The notes under the pieces are model-generated. The model saw only the letters and a program-made list of their open reading frames with translations. It ran no database searches and was not told the origin of the DNA. Below are positions 7,845 to 15,161 of a stretch of DNA of 52,387 bases, in pieces. The translations under genes and the position numbers were made by a program. The first letter of the stretch is position 1; the number at the start of each line of letters is the position of its first letter. This stretch comes from SVQP01 sp045594705 (GTDB lineage: Bacteria > Bacillota > Clostridia > Oscillospirales > CAG-272): the NCBI GenBank assembly GCA_045594705.1, contig JAZNZB010000085.1:1-52387 (forward strand), given 5' to 3'.

Positions 7845-8243
7845 TCATTCGTAGCAGGCGATATCAATGATGTCCGTGATGAACAGCTCGATATTTGACC
7901 GCTTTGTGTTTGCATTCAGCTGGATCATTTTCCAGTTTGTCAGCTTACTGTCATATTCATCGTATATGATCATAGGCCCCTTTTTGAAATATGAAGCAAA
8001 CCGCTTGAATGAGATATCCTTCCATCCGTTCAAGCGACGGTTGGCTTGTCTGATAAAGAAAAAGGATTCCAATGCTTCATCCGGATCGGTTCGTTGGATC
8101 TTGAATGCAAGCTTGTGCCTGAGTGGGACAATTTCGTTTCCATTGTCATCCTCGGCATAAAACCCATCCGGAAATGAAAATATAATCTCATCATTCTCAA
8201 AAATGATGGCATCGATCTTGAAATCATGAAGCTGGTATTTCAT
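7845..8243 (-). CDS. Hypothetical protein (132 aa)
   Basis: I do not recognise this family. It is a soluble, beta-rich 132-residue protein with no signal peptide, membrane segment or cysteine pair, and with acidic and aromatic residues spread throughout (for example FSFPDGFYAEDDNGNE). The size and composition resemble small immunity-type or ligand-binding proteins, but there is no toxin gene nearby, so this is only an impression. Its start overlaps the stop of the TPR gene by four bases (ATGA), indicating coupled translation and a likely functional link. Confidence 0.7.
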   Translation of the reverse strand: MKYQLHDFKIDAIIFENDEIIFSFPDGFYAEDDNGNEIVPLRHKLAFKIQRTDPDEALESFFFIRQANRRLNGWKDISFKRFASYFKKGPMIIYDEYDSKLTNWKMIQLNANTKRSNIELFITDIIDIACYE

Positions 8244-8797
8244 TGACCTTTCTCCTTAAAATCGTGCAATTTCGTGTTACGATCCAACAGCGACACAAGC
8301 TTCTTTTTATATGCATTGCATTGCATTTGATCATCCGCAAACGTTTTCCTGATCAGATCATACACCATCTGCGCCGAAGGGATTCCTCTTACGTACAAGA
8401 AAGTGGGATCGGTAATTTTATAATGAGAGATCACGTCGATCAGATAGTCAACGATTGCAACCGCTTCGCAACCTCTGCCCACCTCGCAAAGAATACAGGC
8501 ATACCAATATCTGACAAAGCAACCGCTCAATTCCATCGGCTCTTTTTTCACGTCCGGAGAATAACACTTCAGCTTTTCATACAATTCCCCTTCAACCTCG
8601 GTTTTATCGCAATACACCGCACATTGAAACAAATTGAAGGTATTGGTCGCATTGTTGTCTTTTTGATACAGATCTTCAAATATCGGATATGCCTCGGTGT
8701 GCTTCCCTGCTTTTGACAAAGTCAGCGCCTGCTGCAAATTTGCATCATAGCTTTCTTTATCGGATTGGCTTTTTTTCAACCGATCCAACAATCCCAT
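8240..8797 (-). CDS. TPR-like hypothetical protein
   Basis: A 185-residue, mostly helical protein. The segment QALTLSKAGKHTEAYPIFED followed by LYQKDNNATNTFNLFQCAVY has the spacing of a TPR helix pair, and further helices follow to the end. The first residues (MGLLDRLKKSQSDK) are amphipathic and basic, and might touch the membrane. The ATG at 8797 is preferred over one at 8821, which would leave only about ten bases of leader and no ribosome-binding site. First gene of the TPR-hypothetical-GNAT operon. Function unknown. Confidence 0.72.
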   Translation of the reverse strand: MGLLDRLKKSQSDKESYDANLQQALTLSKAGKHTEAYPIFEDLYQKDNNATNTFNLFQCAVYCDKTEVEGELYEKLKCYSPDVKKEPMELSGCFVRYWYACILCEVGRGCEAVAIVDYLIDVISHYKITDPTFLYVRGIPSAQMVYDLIRKTFADDQMQCNAYKKKLVSLLDRNTKLHDFKEKGQ

Positions 8798-8838
8798 AGT
8801 TCCGCCCCCAGTCAATTTCATGGTTATTTCACAGTTGC

Positions 8839-8867
8839 ATTATACCATAAAAACGGCAAAAAGTAAA
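8839..8867 (-). promoter_or_regulatory. Promoter of the TPR/GNAT operon
   Basis: Minus strand TTTACT (8862-8867), 17 nt, TATAAT (8839-8844). The sequence around the -35 box (CTATTTACTTTT) is shared with promoters at 9992-10020 and 35231-35259. Confidence 0.75.
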
Positions 8868-8898
8868 TAGGAAGGTGTTTATTTAATGAATTCGCTCG

Positions 8899-9372
8899 CC
8901 TCGAGTGTCATCCTGAGCGCAGGAATTTCACCGCGATGCGGTGAAATGACGAAGTCGAAGTTTTGGTGAGGGAGTGGCACGAGTGCCGCGAGCCGATCCA
9001 AAACCTTCCTCGTTTGTGTAAAGCACAGACGAGGAAGGGATCTGCAATGGGTTTTCTCAAAGTCTGCTTGGCCTTTGTTGCTTTTTTTGTGGACAGTCGA
9101 GGACGCCGTCCCCTGCAAAATGTTCTTTGTGCAGGTGGTGTGTCAGAAGCCTGCGCAGATCCCGCGCCGCCACGACACAGGGTACAGTCCCTCAGTAACA
9201 TGTCCCGCGGACACGTCACAGAGGACAGTCCCCGGTGTCATGGCTTGCGGTTTTGCTTGCTGCGATGCGCTTTTTTTGCAACAAGTTTCAAAATGCGCAT
9301 CCTCGACCCGCAAAACTTCGACTCGGTTCGGTTGCATCGCAACCTCTCCCTCGCTCAGGATGACACTCGGGG
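8899..9372. repeat. Composite non-coding repeat with inverted ends
   Basis: The 18-base sequence CGAGTGTCATCCTGAGCG near 8899 reappears as its exact reverse complement near 9355-9372, and GAAGTCGAAGTTTTG / CAAAACTTCGACTC form an inner inverted pair. Between them are a strong hairpin (CCTTCCTCGT ... ACGAGGAAGG, about 9003-9039) and several short palindromes, but no credible gene: the open frames here lack ribosome-binding sites and change composition repeatedly. It looks like a non-autonomous, MITE-like or decayed element. The remaining 9373-9660 stretch holds a terminator-like stem and the GATATCGTGA repeat listed separately. Confidence 0.55.
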
Positions 9373-9429
9373 TGCGATTTCCAAAATCCTTTGCGATTAT
9401 CCGGGTAAAGATAAAACAAAAAAAGCCCT

Positions 9430-9450
9430 GCATAGCAGAGCCTTTTGTAT
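9430..9450. terminator. Orphan terminator-like hairpin
   Basis: GCCCTGC ATA GCAGAGC with flanking A and T runs, not adjacent to the end of any recognised gene. Its shape recalls the terminator in the inverted repeat after rpsI. Confidence 0.4.
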
Positions 9451-9493
9451 ATGAGATAAAACAGATTATCTCTTGGAGTTTTAAGAACACTGT

Positions 9494-9582
9494 TTGATAT
9501 CGTGAATATCGTAAAATATCGTGTGATATCGTAGCTTTAACGTGTGATTTCGTGCGATATCGTGAATATCGTGAGTATCATC
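9494..9582. repeat. Degenerate short tandem repeat, unit about GATATCGTGA
   Basis: At least seven close copies of (G)ATATCGT(G/A) occur in about 90 bases, several spaced by 10-20 nt. Because GATATC is itself palindromic, each unit could bind a dimeric protein or fold. No function is known to me. Confidence 0.6.
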
Positions 9583-9660
9583 GCAGAAAGTATTGCACCA
9601 AAATTGCACCAAGATCACACCAACGCTTAACGCCTATTCAGCTCGACAAATTGGAATATG

Positions 9661-9936
9661 TCAATCAGCGTGATATTCCATTTCCCACAATTCATCAATA
9701 AACTTATAATTATCAGGAAACCAATAGACAGACGTATTGGTATATGTGTCAATACGCTCCATATCGCCATCCTCATTGTATACAGATACAAGTTTATTCC
9801 ATTTAACGATTTTGTAAGTGAGTGCCGTGTATTCGCGGGTTCCGCCGTCGTCGTATGATCCTTGTGGAATAGGTAAGAACAAAACCAGTAGCAATACAAT
9901 TACAATAATTACAGGGATAATAATTTTCTTTTTCAT
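9661..9936 (-). CDS. Small single-pass membrane protein (91 aa)
   Basis: A 91-residue protein with one N-terminal hydrophobic segment (IIIPVIIVIVLLLVLFLPIP, about 4-23), then an exported or periplasm-side soluble tail rich in Tyr, Asp and Thr (TREYTALTYKIVKWNKL ... FPDNYKFIDELWE). I recognise similar small proteins in gut Clostridia but no function is known to me. AAGGAGG stands seven bases before the ATG, which rules out longer upstream starts. It has its own promoter and sits among repeats. Confidence 0.78.
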   Translation of the reverse strand: MKKKIIIPVIIVIVLLLVLFLPIPQGSYDDGGTREYTALTYKIVKWNKLVSVYNEDGDMERIDTYTNTSVYWFPDNYKFIDELWEMEYHAD

Positions 9937-9991
9937 AGTGCAACCTCCTTCGTCAAATTCAAGTTTGTCGATTAGATATCTAACCAAAGTA

Positions 9992-10020
9992 ATTATATCA
10001 TGAAAATCCCCAAAAGTAAA
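9992..10020 (-). promoter_or_regulatory. Promoter of the 91-aa membrane protein gene
   Basis: Minus strand TTTACT (10015-10020), 17 nt, TATAAT (9992-9997); same extended -35 as at 8862 and 35254. Confidence 0.75.
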
Positions 10021-10029
10021 TAGGACGGC

Positions 10030-10206
10030 AGACAAAAGTGAAATATTCGGCTCTCGCCAAATGTGAAATAATTTCCTTGCGGATATTGTGAAATATCTCA
10101 CTACGTTCGATGTGAAATGAAATTCGCCCTTCACATTTGCAAAGCAAATATTTCACAGCGTAGCTATTTCACATGGCGAAGCCATATTTCACTCGCCGAA
10201 GGCGAA
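10030..10206. repeat. Mini-hairpin array with TGTGAAATA / TATTTCACA linkers
   Basis: Short stem-loops (for example TGGC-GAA-GCCA, CGCC-GAA-GGCG, TTTGC-AAA-GCAAA) alternate with a constant 9-nt linker. The left half carries TGTGAAATA-type linkers and the right half their reverse complement TATTTCACA. The left-half hairpins are more decayed. No coding potential. It lies between the promoter of the small membrane protein and the inverted repeat after rpsI. Confidence 0.7.
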
Positions 10207-10212
10207 TTTCGT

Positions 10213-10320
10213 TGCACCTCAGTTCATCCAAGAGATAACAAAAAACGCCCAGCATGCGCTGAGCGTTTTTTGCAAGTTTCGACCAAAGGTCGAAATTATC
10301 TCTTGGAGAACTGAGGTGCA
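10213..10320. repeat. Inverted copy of the rpsI 3' end enclosing a terminator
   Basis: The left arm (10213-10238) is the reverse complement of the last 25 bases of rpsI (right arm 10296-10320), with a single inserted base. Between the arms sits a conventional terminator. The right arm includes the rpsI stop codon and its last eight codons. Confidence 0.85.
10240..10271 (-). terminator. Terminator of the rplM-rpsI operon
   Basis: Stem CGCTCAGC / GCTGGGCG with a 4-nt loop, flanked by A6 and T6, so it can work on both strands. Confidence 0.85.
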
Positions 10321-10697
10321 CGACGTGCAGCCTTCAGACCGTACTTCTTTCTTTCCTTCATACGAGGGTCTCTGGTCAGGAAACCTGCTGCCTTGAGAGC
10401 GGGTCTGTAGTTCGCATCAACGTTCAGGAGTGCGCGAGCAACACCGTGACGGATTGCGCCTGCCTGGCCGGAAATGCCGCCGCCGTTAACGGTAGCAACG
10501 ATATCGAACTTGCCCATGGTCTCGGTGGTGCCGAAGGGCTGGTTTACGATCAGCTTCAGGGTCTCAAGACCGAAGTAATCGTCAATGTCACGACCATTGA
10601 TGGTGATAACACCGGTACCGGGATACAGTCTTACGCGAGCGATGGACTTCTTTCTTCTGCCGGTTCCGTAGAAATAGGGCTTTGCACTGGTATACAT
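10296..10697 (-). CDS. rpsI: 30S ribosomal protein S9
   Basis: A complete 133-residue S9. It has the N-terminal YFYGTGRRKKSIARVRL, the central GGGISGQAGAIRHGVARAL and the basic C-terminal tail ending in SKR, which reaches the P site of the 30S subunit. It follows rplM by 25 nt, as in most bacteria, and shares its promoter. The last 25 bases are repeated in inverted form downstream, and 14 of them once more as a direct repeat at 9465-9478. Confidence 0.98.
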   Translation of the reverse strand: MYTSAKPYFYGTGRRKKSIARVRLYPGTGVITINGRDIDDYFGLETLKLIVNQPFGTTETMGKFDIVATVNGGGISGQAGAIRHGVARALLNVDANYRPALKAAGFLTRDPRMKERKKYGLKAARRAPQFSKR

Positions 10698-10722
10698 TGG
10701 TTATCTCCTTCCTTTCTCTCGA

Positions 10723-11151
10723 TTAAAACTCGTAAGCTTCGGGCTTCTGAGCCTGGTGCTTGTGAGCTTCACCTGCATAAACCTTCAGTCTGGTAAATGC
10801 GGTGCGGCCGAGTGTGTTGTGGGGGAGCATACCCTTTACTGCCAGCTCCATAGCCATCTCGGGGCGCTTAGCCATCAGTTCCTTGTACTGAATAGCCTTC
10901 ATACCGCCGACGTAGCCGGAATGGTGGTAGTGGTACTTCTGCTCCAGCTTTCTGCCGGTCAGAACTGCCTTATCTGCGTTAATGATAACAACGAAGTTAC
11001 CGCAGTCAACGTGGGGGGTGTAGGTAGGGTCGTTCTTGCCGCGGAGCAGGTCAGCAGCAGCAACGGCAGTTCTGCCAAGAGGCTTGCCTGCAGCGTCGAG
11101 AACATACCACTTACGAACTACAGCTTCTTTCTTCTGCATGAATGTGGACAT
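10723..11151 (-). CDS. rplM: 50S ribosomal protein L13
   Basis: A complete 142-residue L13 with the conserved KWYVLDAAGKPLGRTA, the HVDCGNFVVIINADK strand and VKGMLPHNTLGR. An early 23S rRNA-binding assembly protein. AAAGGA precedes the ATG and a consensus promoter lies about 45 nt upstream, so there is only a short leader and no room for a structured autoregulatory leader. First gene of rplM-rpsI. Confidence 0.98.
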   Translation of the reverse strand: MSTFMQKKEAVVRKWYVLDAAGKPLGRTAVAAADLLRGKNDPTYTPHVDCGNFVVIINADKAVLTGRKLEQKYHYHHSGYVGGMKAIQYKELMAKRPEMAMELAVKGMLPHNTLGRTAFTRLKVYAGEAHKHQAQKPEAYEF

Positions 11152-11197
11152 GTTAATTTTCCTTTCAAAACATAGTGATAGTTTTCATTACCGGCAT

Positions 11198-11226
11198 ATT
11201 ATATCATGCACTTTTCCACTTGTCAA
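11198..11226 (-). promoter_or_regulatory. Consensus sigma-A promoter of rplM-rpsI
   Basis: Minus strand TTGACA (11221-11226), 17 nt, TATAAT (11198-11203); a perfect match to consensus, as expected for a ribosomal operon. Confidence 0.92.
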
Positions 11227-11245
11227 TACCTTTTTGAAAAAAAGT

Positions 11246-11273
11246 TTGAAAATTTTAATTTAGCATATACAAT
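11246..11273 (+). promoter_or_regulatory. Possible promoter of the S1-domain gene
   Basis: TTGAAA (11246-11251), 16 nt, TACAAT (11268-11273), implying a leader of about 130 nt. It overlaps the upstream flank of the divergent rplM promoter. No better candidate is seen closer to the gene. Confidence 0.4.
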
Positions 11274-11414
11274 GCTCTCGTTTTCTCGTTTTTTTGGCGT
11301 TTTTTGGCCATTTCTCTTCTTCGGTGATCATAAAAAAACCCTTCTGCGTCCTGCATGTCACATCCCCTTTTTGCATATAGTGAATCAACCATGCAAAGGA
11401 AAGGAAGAGAAAGT

Positions 11415-12383
11415 ATGCAATCTACGTATCTGCCCGAGGGCTGCCGCATTGCCACCACACAGAACCGTGAGGCACTGGCAAGCCCCGCATCCATAGAAGC
11501 CGCCGCCGGGAGCGGCACCATCCTCGAAGCCAACGCTATTCTTTGTGATAAGGAGATGAATCTGCACGTCGATCTTGGCTGCATGACCGGCATCATTCCC
11601 CGCACAGAGACGGTGCTTTGTCGCGAGGGAGAGCAGGTCAAGGATATCGCCGTCATCTCGCGCGTCGGAAAGCCTGTCTGCTTTACGGTCGAACAGATCG
11701 CCCTTTCACGCACGGGCGAGCCCTATGCCCTGCTCTCACGCAAAAACGCACAGCGCAAATGCGCCTTATATTCACTGAGCAATCTGATTCCCGGAGATAT
11801 TATTCCCGTGCGTGTGACGCATCTGGAGCGATTCGGCGCGTTTGCCGACGTGGGCTGCGGCATCTGCGCACTCCTGCCCCTGGACGGCATTTCGGTCTCG
11901 CGCATTGCGCACCCCGGCGACCGTCTGAACCCCGGCATGATGCTCTCGTGCGTCGTGCGCGCCATGGATCCCGAGTCGGGTCGTATCACGCTTTCCCTGC
12001 GTGAGCTGCTGGGCACGTGGGAGCAAAACGCCGCCCTGTTTTCCGCCGGTCAGACCGCGGCAGGCATTATCCGCAGCGTGGAAAAATACGGCATTTTCGT
12101 AGAGCTGACGCCCAATCTCGCAGGCCTTGCCGAGCTGCGCGCAGACACGGACGGCTCTCAGGCTGCAAGCATGCAGGCCTGCATCGGCCGCTACACCGGC
12201 GTTTACATCAAGAGCATTCAGCCCGAGCGCATGAAGATCAAGCTGGTGTTGATCGACGCTTACCGCGGCGAGGCAGCGCATTCGGGCATCCGGTATTTTG
12301 TGGACACCGAGCAAGTGCACCATATCGACCGCTGGCGGTATTCCCCCGCCTCTGCCAATCGGGTCATTGAGAGTATATTTTAA
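11415..12383 (+). CDS. S1-domain RNA-binding protein
   Basis: A 322-residue protein with tandem OB-fold S1 domains. The clearest are at about 115-190 (GDIIPVRVTHLERFGAFADV, ending SGRITLSLRELL) and 205-270 (GQTAAGIIRSVEKYGIFVEL). A divergent N-terminal one at about 35-110 includes LHVDLGCMTGIIPR. It is shorter than true ribosomal protein S1 and lacks the IspH fusion seen in some Clostridia. It probably binds single-stranded RNA or the 30S subunit; its exact role is unknown. The ATG at 11415 follows GGAAGAG; earlier in-frame ATGs have no site. It stands divergent from rplM. Confidence 0.82.
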   Translation: MQSTYLPEGCRIATTQNREALASPASIEAAAGSGTILEANAILCDKEMNLHVDLGCMTGIIPRTETVLCREGEQVKDIAVISRVGKPVCFTVEQIALSRTGEPYALLSRKNAQRKCALYSLSNLIPGDIIPVRVTHLERFGAFADVGCGICALLPLDGISVSRIAHPGDRLNPGMMLSCVVRAMDPESGRITLSLRELLGTWEQNAALFSAGQTAAGIIRSVEKYGIFVELTPNLAGLAELRADTDGSQAASMQACIGRYTGVYIKSIQPERMKIKLVLIDAYRGEAAHSGIRYFVDTEQVHHIDRWRYSPASANRVIESIF

Positions 12384-12441
12384 TTTAATATAGACGGAAC
12401 AGCGGGAGCAAGCCCCCGCCCTACAACAAACAACCATGCAG

Positions 12442-12467
12442 AAAAGCCGCTCATACGAGCGGCTTTT
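12442..12467. terminator. Bidirectional terminator between the S1-domain gene and cls
   Basis: Stem AAAAGCCGCTC / GAGCGGCTTTT with a 4-nt loop. The A and T runs allow it to serve both convergent genes. Confidence 0.9.
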
Positions 12468-12490
12468 TGCAATCATTCTGCATTCTGCAT

Positions 12491-14029
12491 TTACATAACC
12501 GGTGCAAGCAGACGGATCACGGCATAATACAGGCGCGAGATCAGCCAGCCCTGCTTTTTATTGACGCTTTCTATGCGTCTGCTGACTTCGAAATTCTCGT
12601 CCATAGCCGCACGGATCTCACCGATGATATCTCCGCCATAGAATACACAACCGTTCTCATAGTGCAGATACAGGCTGCGGTAATCCAGATTGACCGTGCC
12701 CACCGTGGCGATTTTGTCGTCGCACAGCACGCATTTTTCGTGAATAAAGCCCGGGGTGTACTGATAGATCTTGATTCCGTTTTCCAACAGCACGGCATAG
12801 TGGGATTTTGTGACCTGGCTGACAACCTTCTTGTCCGGGATCTCGGGCAGCACGATGCGCACGTCCACGCCGCGCTTTGCTGCCAGCACCAGTGCCGTCT
12901 GCATCTGAGAATCAATGATCAGATACGGTGTGGCGATATACAAATACTTGGTTGCATGATTGATAATGTTGAGATACACGTTCTCAGCCAGATATTCCGC
13001 ATCCACAGGGGCATCGGCATACGGTACCACATACCCTTGCCCGCAGCTCTGCTCTCTCATGGGAACGAGATACTCTGCCGGATCGACGGTTGGCTTGCCA
13101 CTCTTGGCACGGCAGGAATTCCACATCTGCAAAAATGACAGCGTCATACCGCGCACCGCGTCTCCCTCGACGCGCACGGCGTTGTCCTTCCAGTAACCGA
13201 ACCTTTCTTCCTTGTTGATATATTCATCCGCAATATTGATGCCGCCCGTAAAGCCAACCTTGCCGTCCACGATCAAAAATTTGCGGTGATCGCGGTTGTT
13301 CATGATCATGGAATACACGGGTCTGTAGGGGTTAAAGCGAATACATCCGATCCCCTTCTTTTCCAACACCTTGTCATAAGCGTGCGGCAAGCCGCGCATG
13401 CTGCCGACGTCATCATAGATGATCTTGACCTCGACGCCCGCCGCCACCTTTCGCTCTAAGATTTCCAGCATGGGCGTCCACATCTCGCCCTTGTTGATGA
13501 TGAAATACTCGATAAATATGAATTTTTCAGCTGATTCCATGGCTGCAAGCATATCCGGGAAGGCCTGCTCACCGCTTTTGTAGAAATGGGTCTTTTGCCC
13601 GTGGTAGCATGGATACCCCTGACTTTGAAGATAGACGAACTGGCCTGCATCCGCTTCACACGAGGCACGGATATCGGCAATGGCGTCCTCGCCGTTGGGA
13701 GCATATACGTCTCCCTTCTTCTTTTGCTCAGCCAGTGCACGGCGCATCTTACGCCTGGGGCGCGAAGCACCCGACATCAGATACAAGAATCCGCCAAACA
13801 CGGGAAAGATCAGAATCGGGATGGCCCATGCCATTTTGACCTCAGGCGTTGCGGGACGCTCTAAGATCGGGATCAGCATCAGCACCGACAAAAGGGTCAG
13901 AATGGCCGAAACGGGAGCGTAATTCGCGCTCAAAAAGTAGAGAATGGTAAAGGTCCAGGCAACCTGCAGCACGATTGCCAGGCTGATCCAGACAAATCGC
14001 CCGGTGACCAGCTTGATCAGCTTTTTCAT
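12491..14029 (-). CDS. cls: Cardiolipin synthase
   Basis: A 512-residue phospholipase-D-superfamily enzyme that joins two phosphatidylglycerols into cardiolipin. Two N-terminal membrane helices (about 10-30 and 35-55) and a third hydrophobic stretch near 65-85 anchor it. Two HKD motifs follow: HRKFLIVD with the trailing GKVGFTGG, and HEKCVLCD with the trailing KIATVGTVNLD. The length is normal for the bacterial Cls family. The ATG at 14029 has GGAGGGGAG upstream, so an earlier in-frame start inside the -10 region is rejected. Monocistronic. Confidence 0.95.
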   Translation of the reverse strand: MKKLIKLVTGRFVWISLAIVLQVAWTFTILYFLSANYAPVSAILTLLSVLMLIPILERPATPEVKMAWAIPILIFPVFGGFLYLMSGASRPRRKMRRALAEQKKKGDVYAPNGEDAIADIRASCEADAGQFVYLQSQGYPCYHGQKTHFYKSGEQAFPDMLAAMESAEKFIFIEYFIINKGEMWTPMLEILERKVAAGVEVKIIYDDVGSMRGLPHAYDKVLEKKGIGCIRFNPYRPVYSMIMNNRDHRKFLIVDGKVGFTGGINIADEYINKEERFGYWKDNAVRVEGDAVRGMTLSFLQMWNSCRAKSGKPTVDPAEYLVPMREQSCGQGYVVPYADAPVDAEYLAENVYLNIINHATKYLYIATPYLIIDSQMQTALVLAAKRGVDVRIVLPEIPDKKVVSQVTKSHYAVLLENGIKIYQYTPGFIHEKCVLCDDKIATVGTVNLDYRSLYLHYENGCVFYGGDIIGEIRAAMDENFEVSRRIESVNKKQGWLISRLYYAVIRLLAPVM

Positions 14030-14060
14030 ATGCTCCCCTCCTTCGACAGTATTTGACAAT

Positions 14061-14066
14061 ATTATA
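14061..14066 (-). promoter_or_regulatory. Extended -10 element upstream of cls
   Basis: Minus strand TGCTATAAT with no convincing -35 box; an extended -10 (TGn) promoter is likely. Confidence 0.5.
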
Positions 14067-14149
14067 GCACCTGCATTGCATCATTTCATGAAAGTATTAT
14101 GAACAAAGTTTTACCTTAGCAATGATTTTTCACAAAATTTTTACTCAAA

Positions 14150-14177
14150 TAAAAAGCACATCCCCATGGGGGTGTGG
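14150..14177 (-). terminator. Terminator-like hairpin
   Basis: CACATCCCC / GGGGTGTG stem with a 3-nt loop, followed on the minus strand by a T-rich run. It lies downstream of the hairpin array and of the 14464-15159 gene. Confidence 0.55.
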
Positions 14178-14225
14178 AATAAGCGGAGAAAAGAGAGAGT
14201 AATGCGAAAAGATATTTCGCAAAGC

Positions 14226-14415
14226 TCTCTCTTTTTGCTATATGAGTGATATTCCGACTGCGTCGGAGTGATATTATCGCTGCCGCGATAGTGATATTGA
14301 AGCCTTGCGGCTTCAGTGATATTCTATTCGCCCTGAAAACTTGCGAAGCAAATACCACTCGCCAAAGGCGAATAACACTGCCAAAGGCAATATCACTCGC
14401 CGCAGGCGAATAGAA
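14226..14415. repeat. Mini-hairpin array with AGTGATATT / AATATCACT linkers
   Basis: Four AGTGATATT linkers separate short palindromes (CCGACTGCGTCGG, ATCGCTGCCGCGAT, GAAGCCTTGCGGCTTC). After about 14325 the linkers appear as the reverse complement (AATATCACT and the variants AATACCACT, AATAACACT) between CGCC-AAA-GGCG, GCC-AAA-GGC and CGCC-GCA-GGCG. So a 190-bp region is both a string of small hairpins and an imperfect large inverted repeat. No gene is present in 14067-14463; a further stem (AAAAGAGAGAG ... CTCTCTCTTTT, about 14192-14234) borders it. Confidence 0.78.
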
Positions 14416-14417
14416 CT

Positions 14418-14447
14418 GGGGAGATACTCCGCTTGGAGTATCTCCCC
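14418..14447. terminator. Perfect 13-bp hairpin after the 231-aa membrane protein gene
   Basis: GGGGAGATACTCC / GGAGTATCTCCCC with a 4-nt loop. It lies just beyond the stop at 14464 but lacks a T run on the minus strand, so it may be an RNA-stabilising stem or part of the adjacent array rather than a classical terminator. Confidence 0.5.
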
Positions 14448-14463
14448 ATAGGGCTTCTCTTTT

Positions 14464-15159
14464 TTATTCCTGCACGTCGTAGGCTAAAATCGCCTCGTAG
14501 AGTGCCACCGAGCGTGCATAGATATCGTCCTTACCGCTCGTACCCATCGGAAACTGGATCAGCAAGCAGACCACGGTATCGGCAGGCAGCACCTGCACAG
14601 CCTCGTTATAGCGATAAAAATCGGTATCCCCCAGACGAAACGATTTACTGACCACGTTTTTATCCTTGGTCAACAGCTCGTACACGTACGGGCTTGCAAA
14701 GCATACCGAATACTCCCCCGACTGCACTGCGGACAAAAAGCTTGACTTCTGGTCGTTGTTCCAGTGTGCCGAAACCATTTCCTCAGTCAGCGTGGTCTGT
14801 ACGCCGTCGATCTCGGTCTCCACCTCCACCAGTCTCTCCTGCTCGGAGAAGATCTGATAGTCCACCATACCCACGGAAGACTGGCCGTCCTTATCGTAAT
14901 CCGAGGGCAAGATACCCTCAAGTGCCGACAAAAAGGCTTCCCTTTGCTCGGGATTCATATGTACGGTTGAACCGTGAAGCACCGAAACATCGTATTTTTC
15001 CTTGGAAAACATCTGCATGGTGCACACCACGGCGACGCAAACGAAAAACGCGACCACAATGACTGTCCACTTATTGTGATACCAAAAGTTCTCTATTTTT
15101 TTGATGGCGCGATTTTCTGTTACTATTTCGGTATTATCAAGCTTTTGGTTTTGATTCAT
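14464..15159 (-). CDS. Single-pass membrane protein with extracytoplasmic domain (hypothetical)
   Basis: A 231-residue protein. A short charged cytoplasmic N-terminus (about 1-30) is followed by one membrane helix (WTVIVVAFFVCVAVVCTMQM, about 33-52) and an exported domain of about 175 residues with no motif I recognise. The exported part contains periodic acidic and aromatic residues and ends in ALYEAILAYDVQE. The ATG at 15159 has GGAG six bases upstream, and this ribosome-binding site is the first part of the 146-bp repeat. Topology resembles anti-sigma-type or sensor proteins, but no sigma gene adjoins it. Confidence 0.75.
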   Translation of the reverse strand: MNQNQKLDNTEIVTENRAIKKIENFWYHNKWTVIVVAFFVCVAVVCTMQMFSKEKYDVSVLHGSTVHMNPEQREAFLSALEGILPSDYDKDGQSSVGMVDYQIFSEQERLVEVETEIDGVQTTLTEEMVSAHWNNDQKSSFLSAVQSGEYSVCFASPYVYELLTKDKNVVSKSFRLGDTDFYRYNEAVQVLPADTVVCLLIQFPMGTSGKDDIYARSVALYEAILAYDVQE

Positions 15160-15161
15160 GT

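Noticed and set aside
8963..9497. Overlapping frames of 115-163 codons in the repeat region
   Set aside because: No ribosome-binding sites, palindromic DNA underneath, and low-complexity translations; treated as non-coding repeat.
10240..10271. The rpsI inverted repeat as simply a long terminator
   Set aside because: A normal terminator is already present inside; the outer 25-bp arms contain coding sequence of rpsI, which a terminator would not need, so the duplication needs its own explanation.
11152..11197. L13 autoregulatory leader upstream of rplM
   Set aside because: Only about 40 nt separate the -10 box from the start codon, too short for the known structured leader.
14226..14415. CRISPR array
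   Set aside because: Linkers are only 9 nt, the intervening sequences are short palindromes, the linker inverts halfway, and no cas gene is present.
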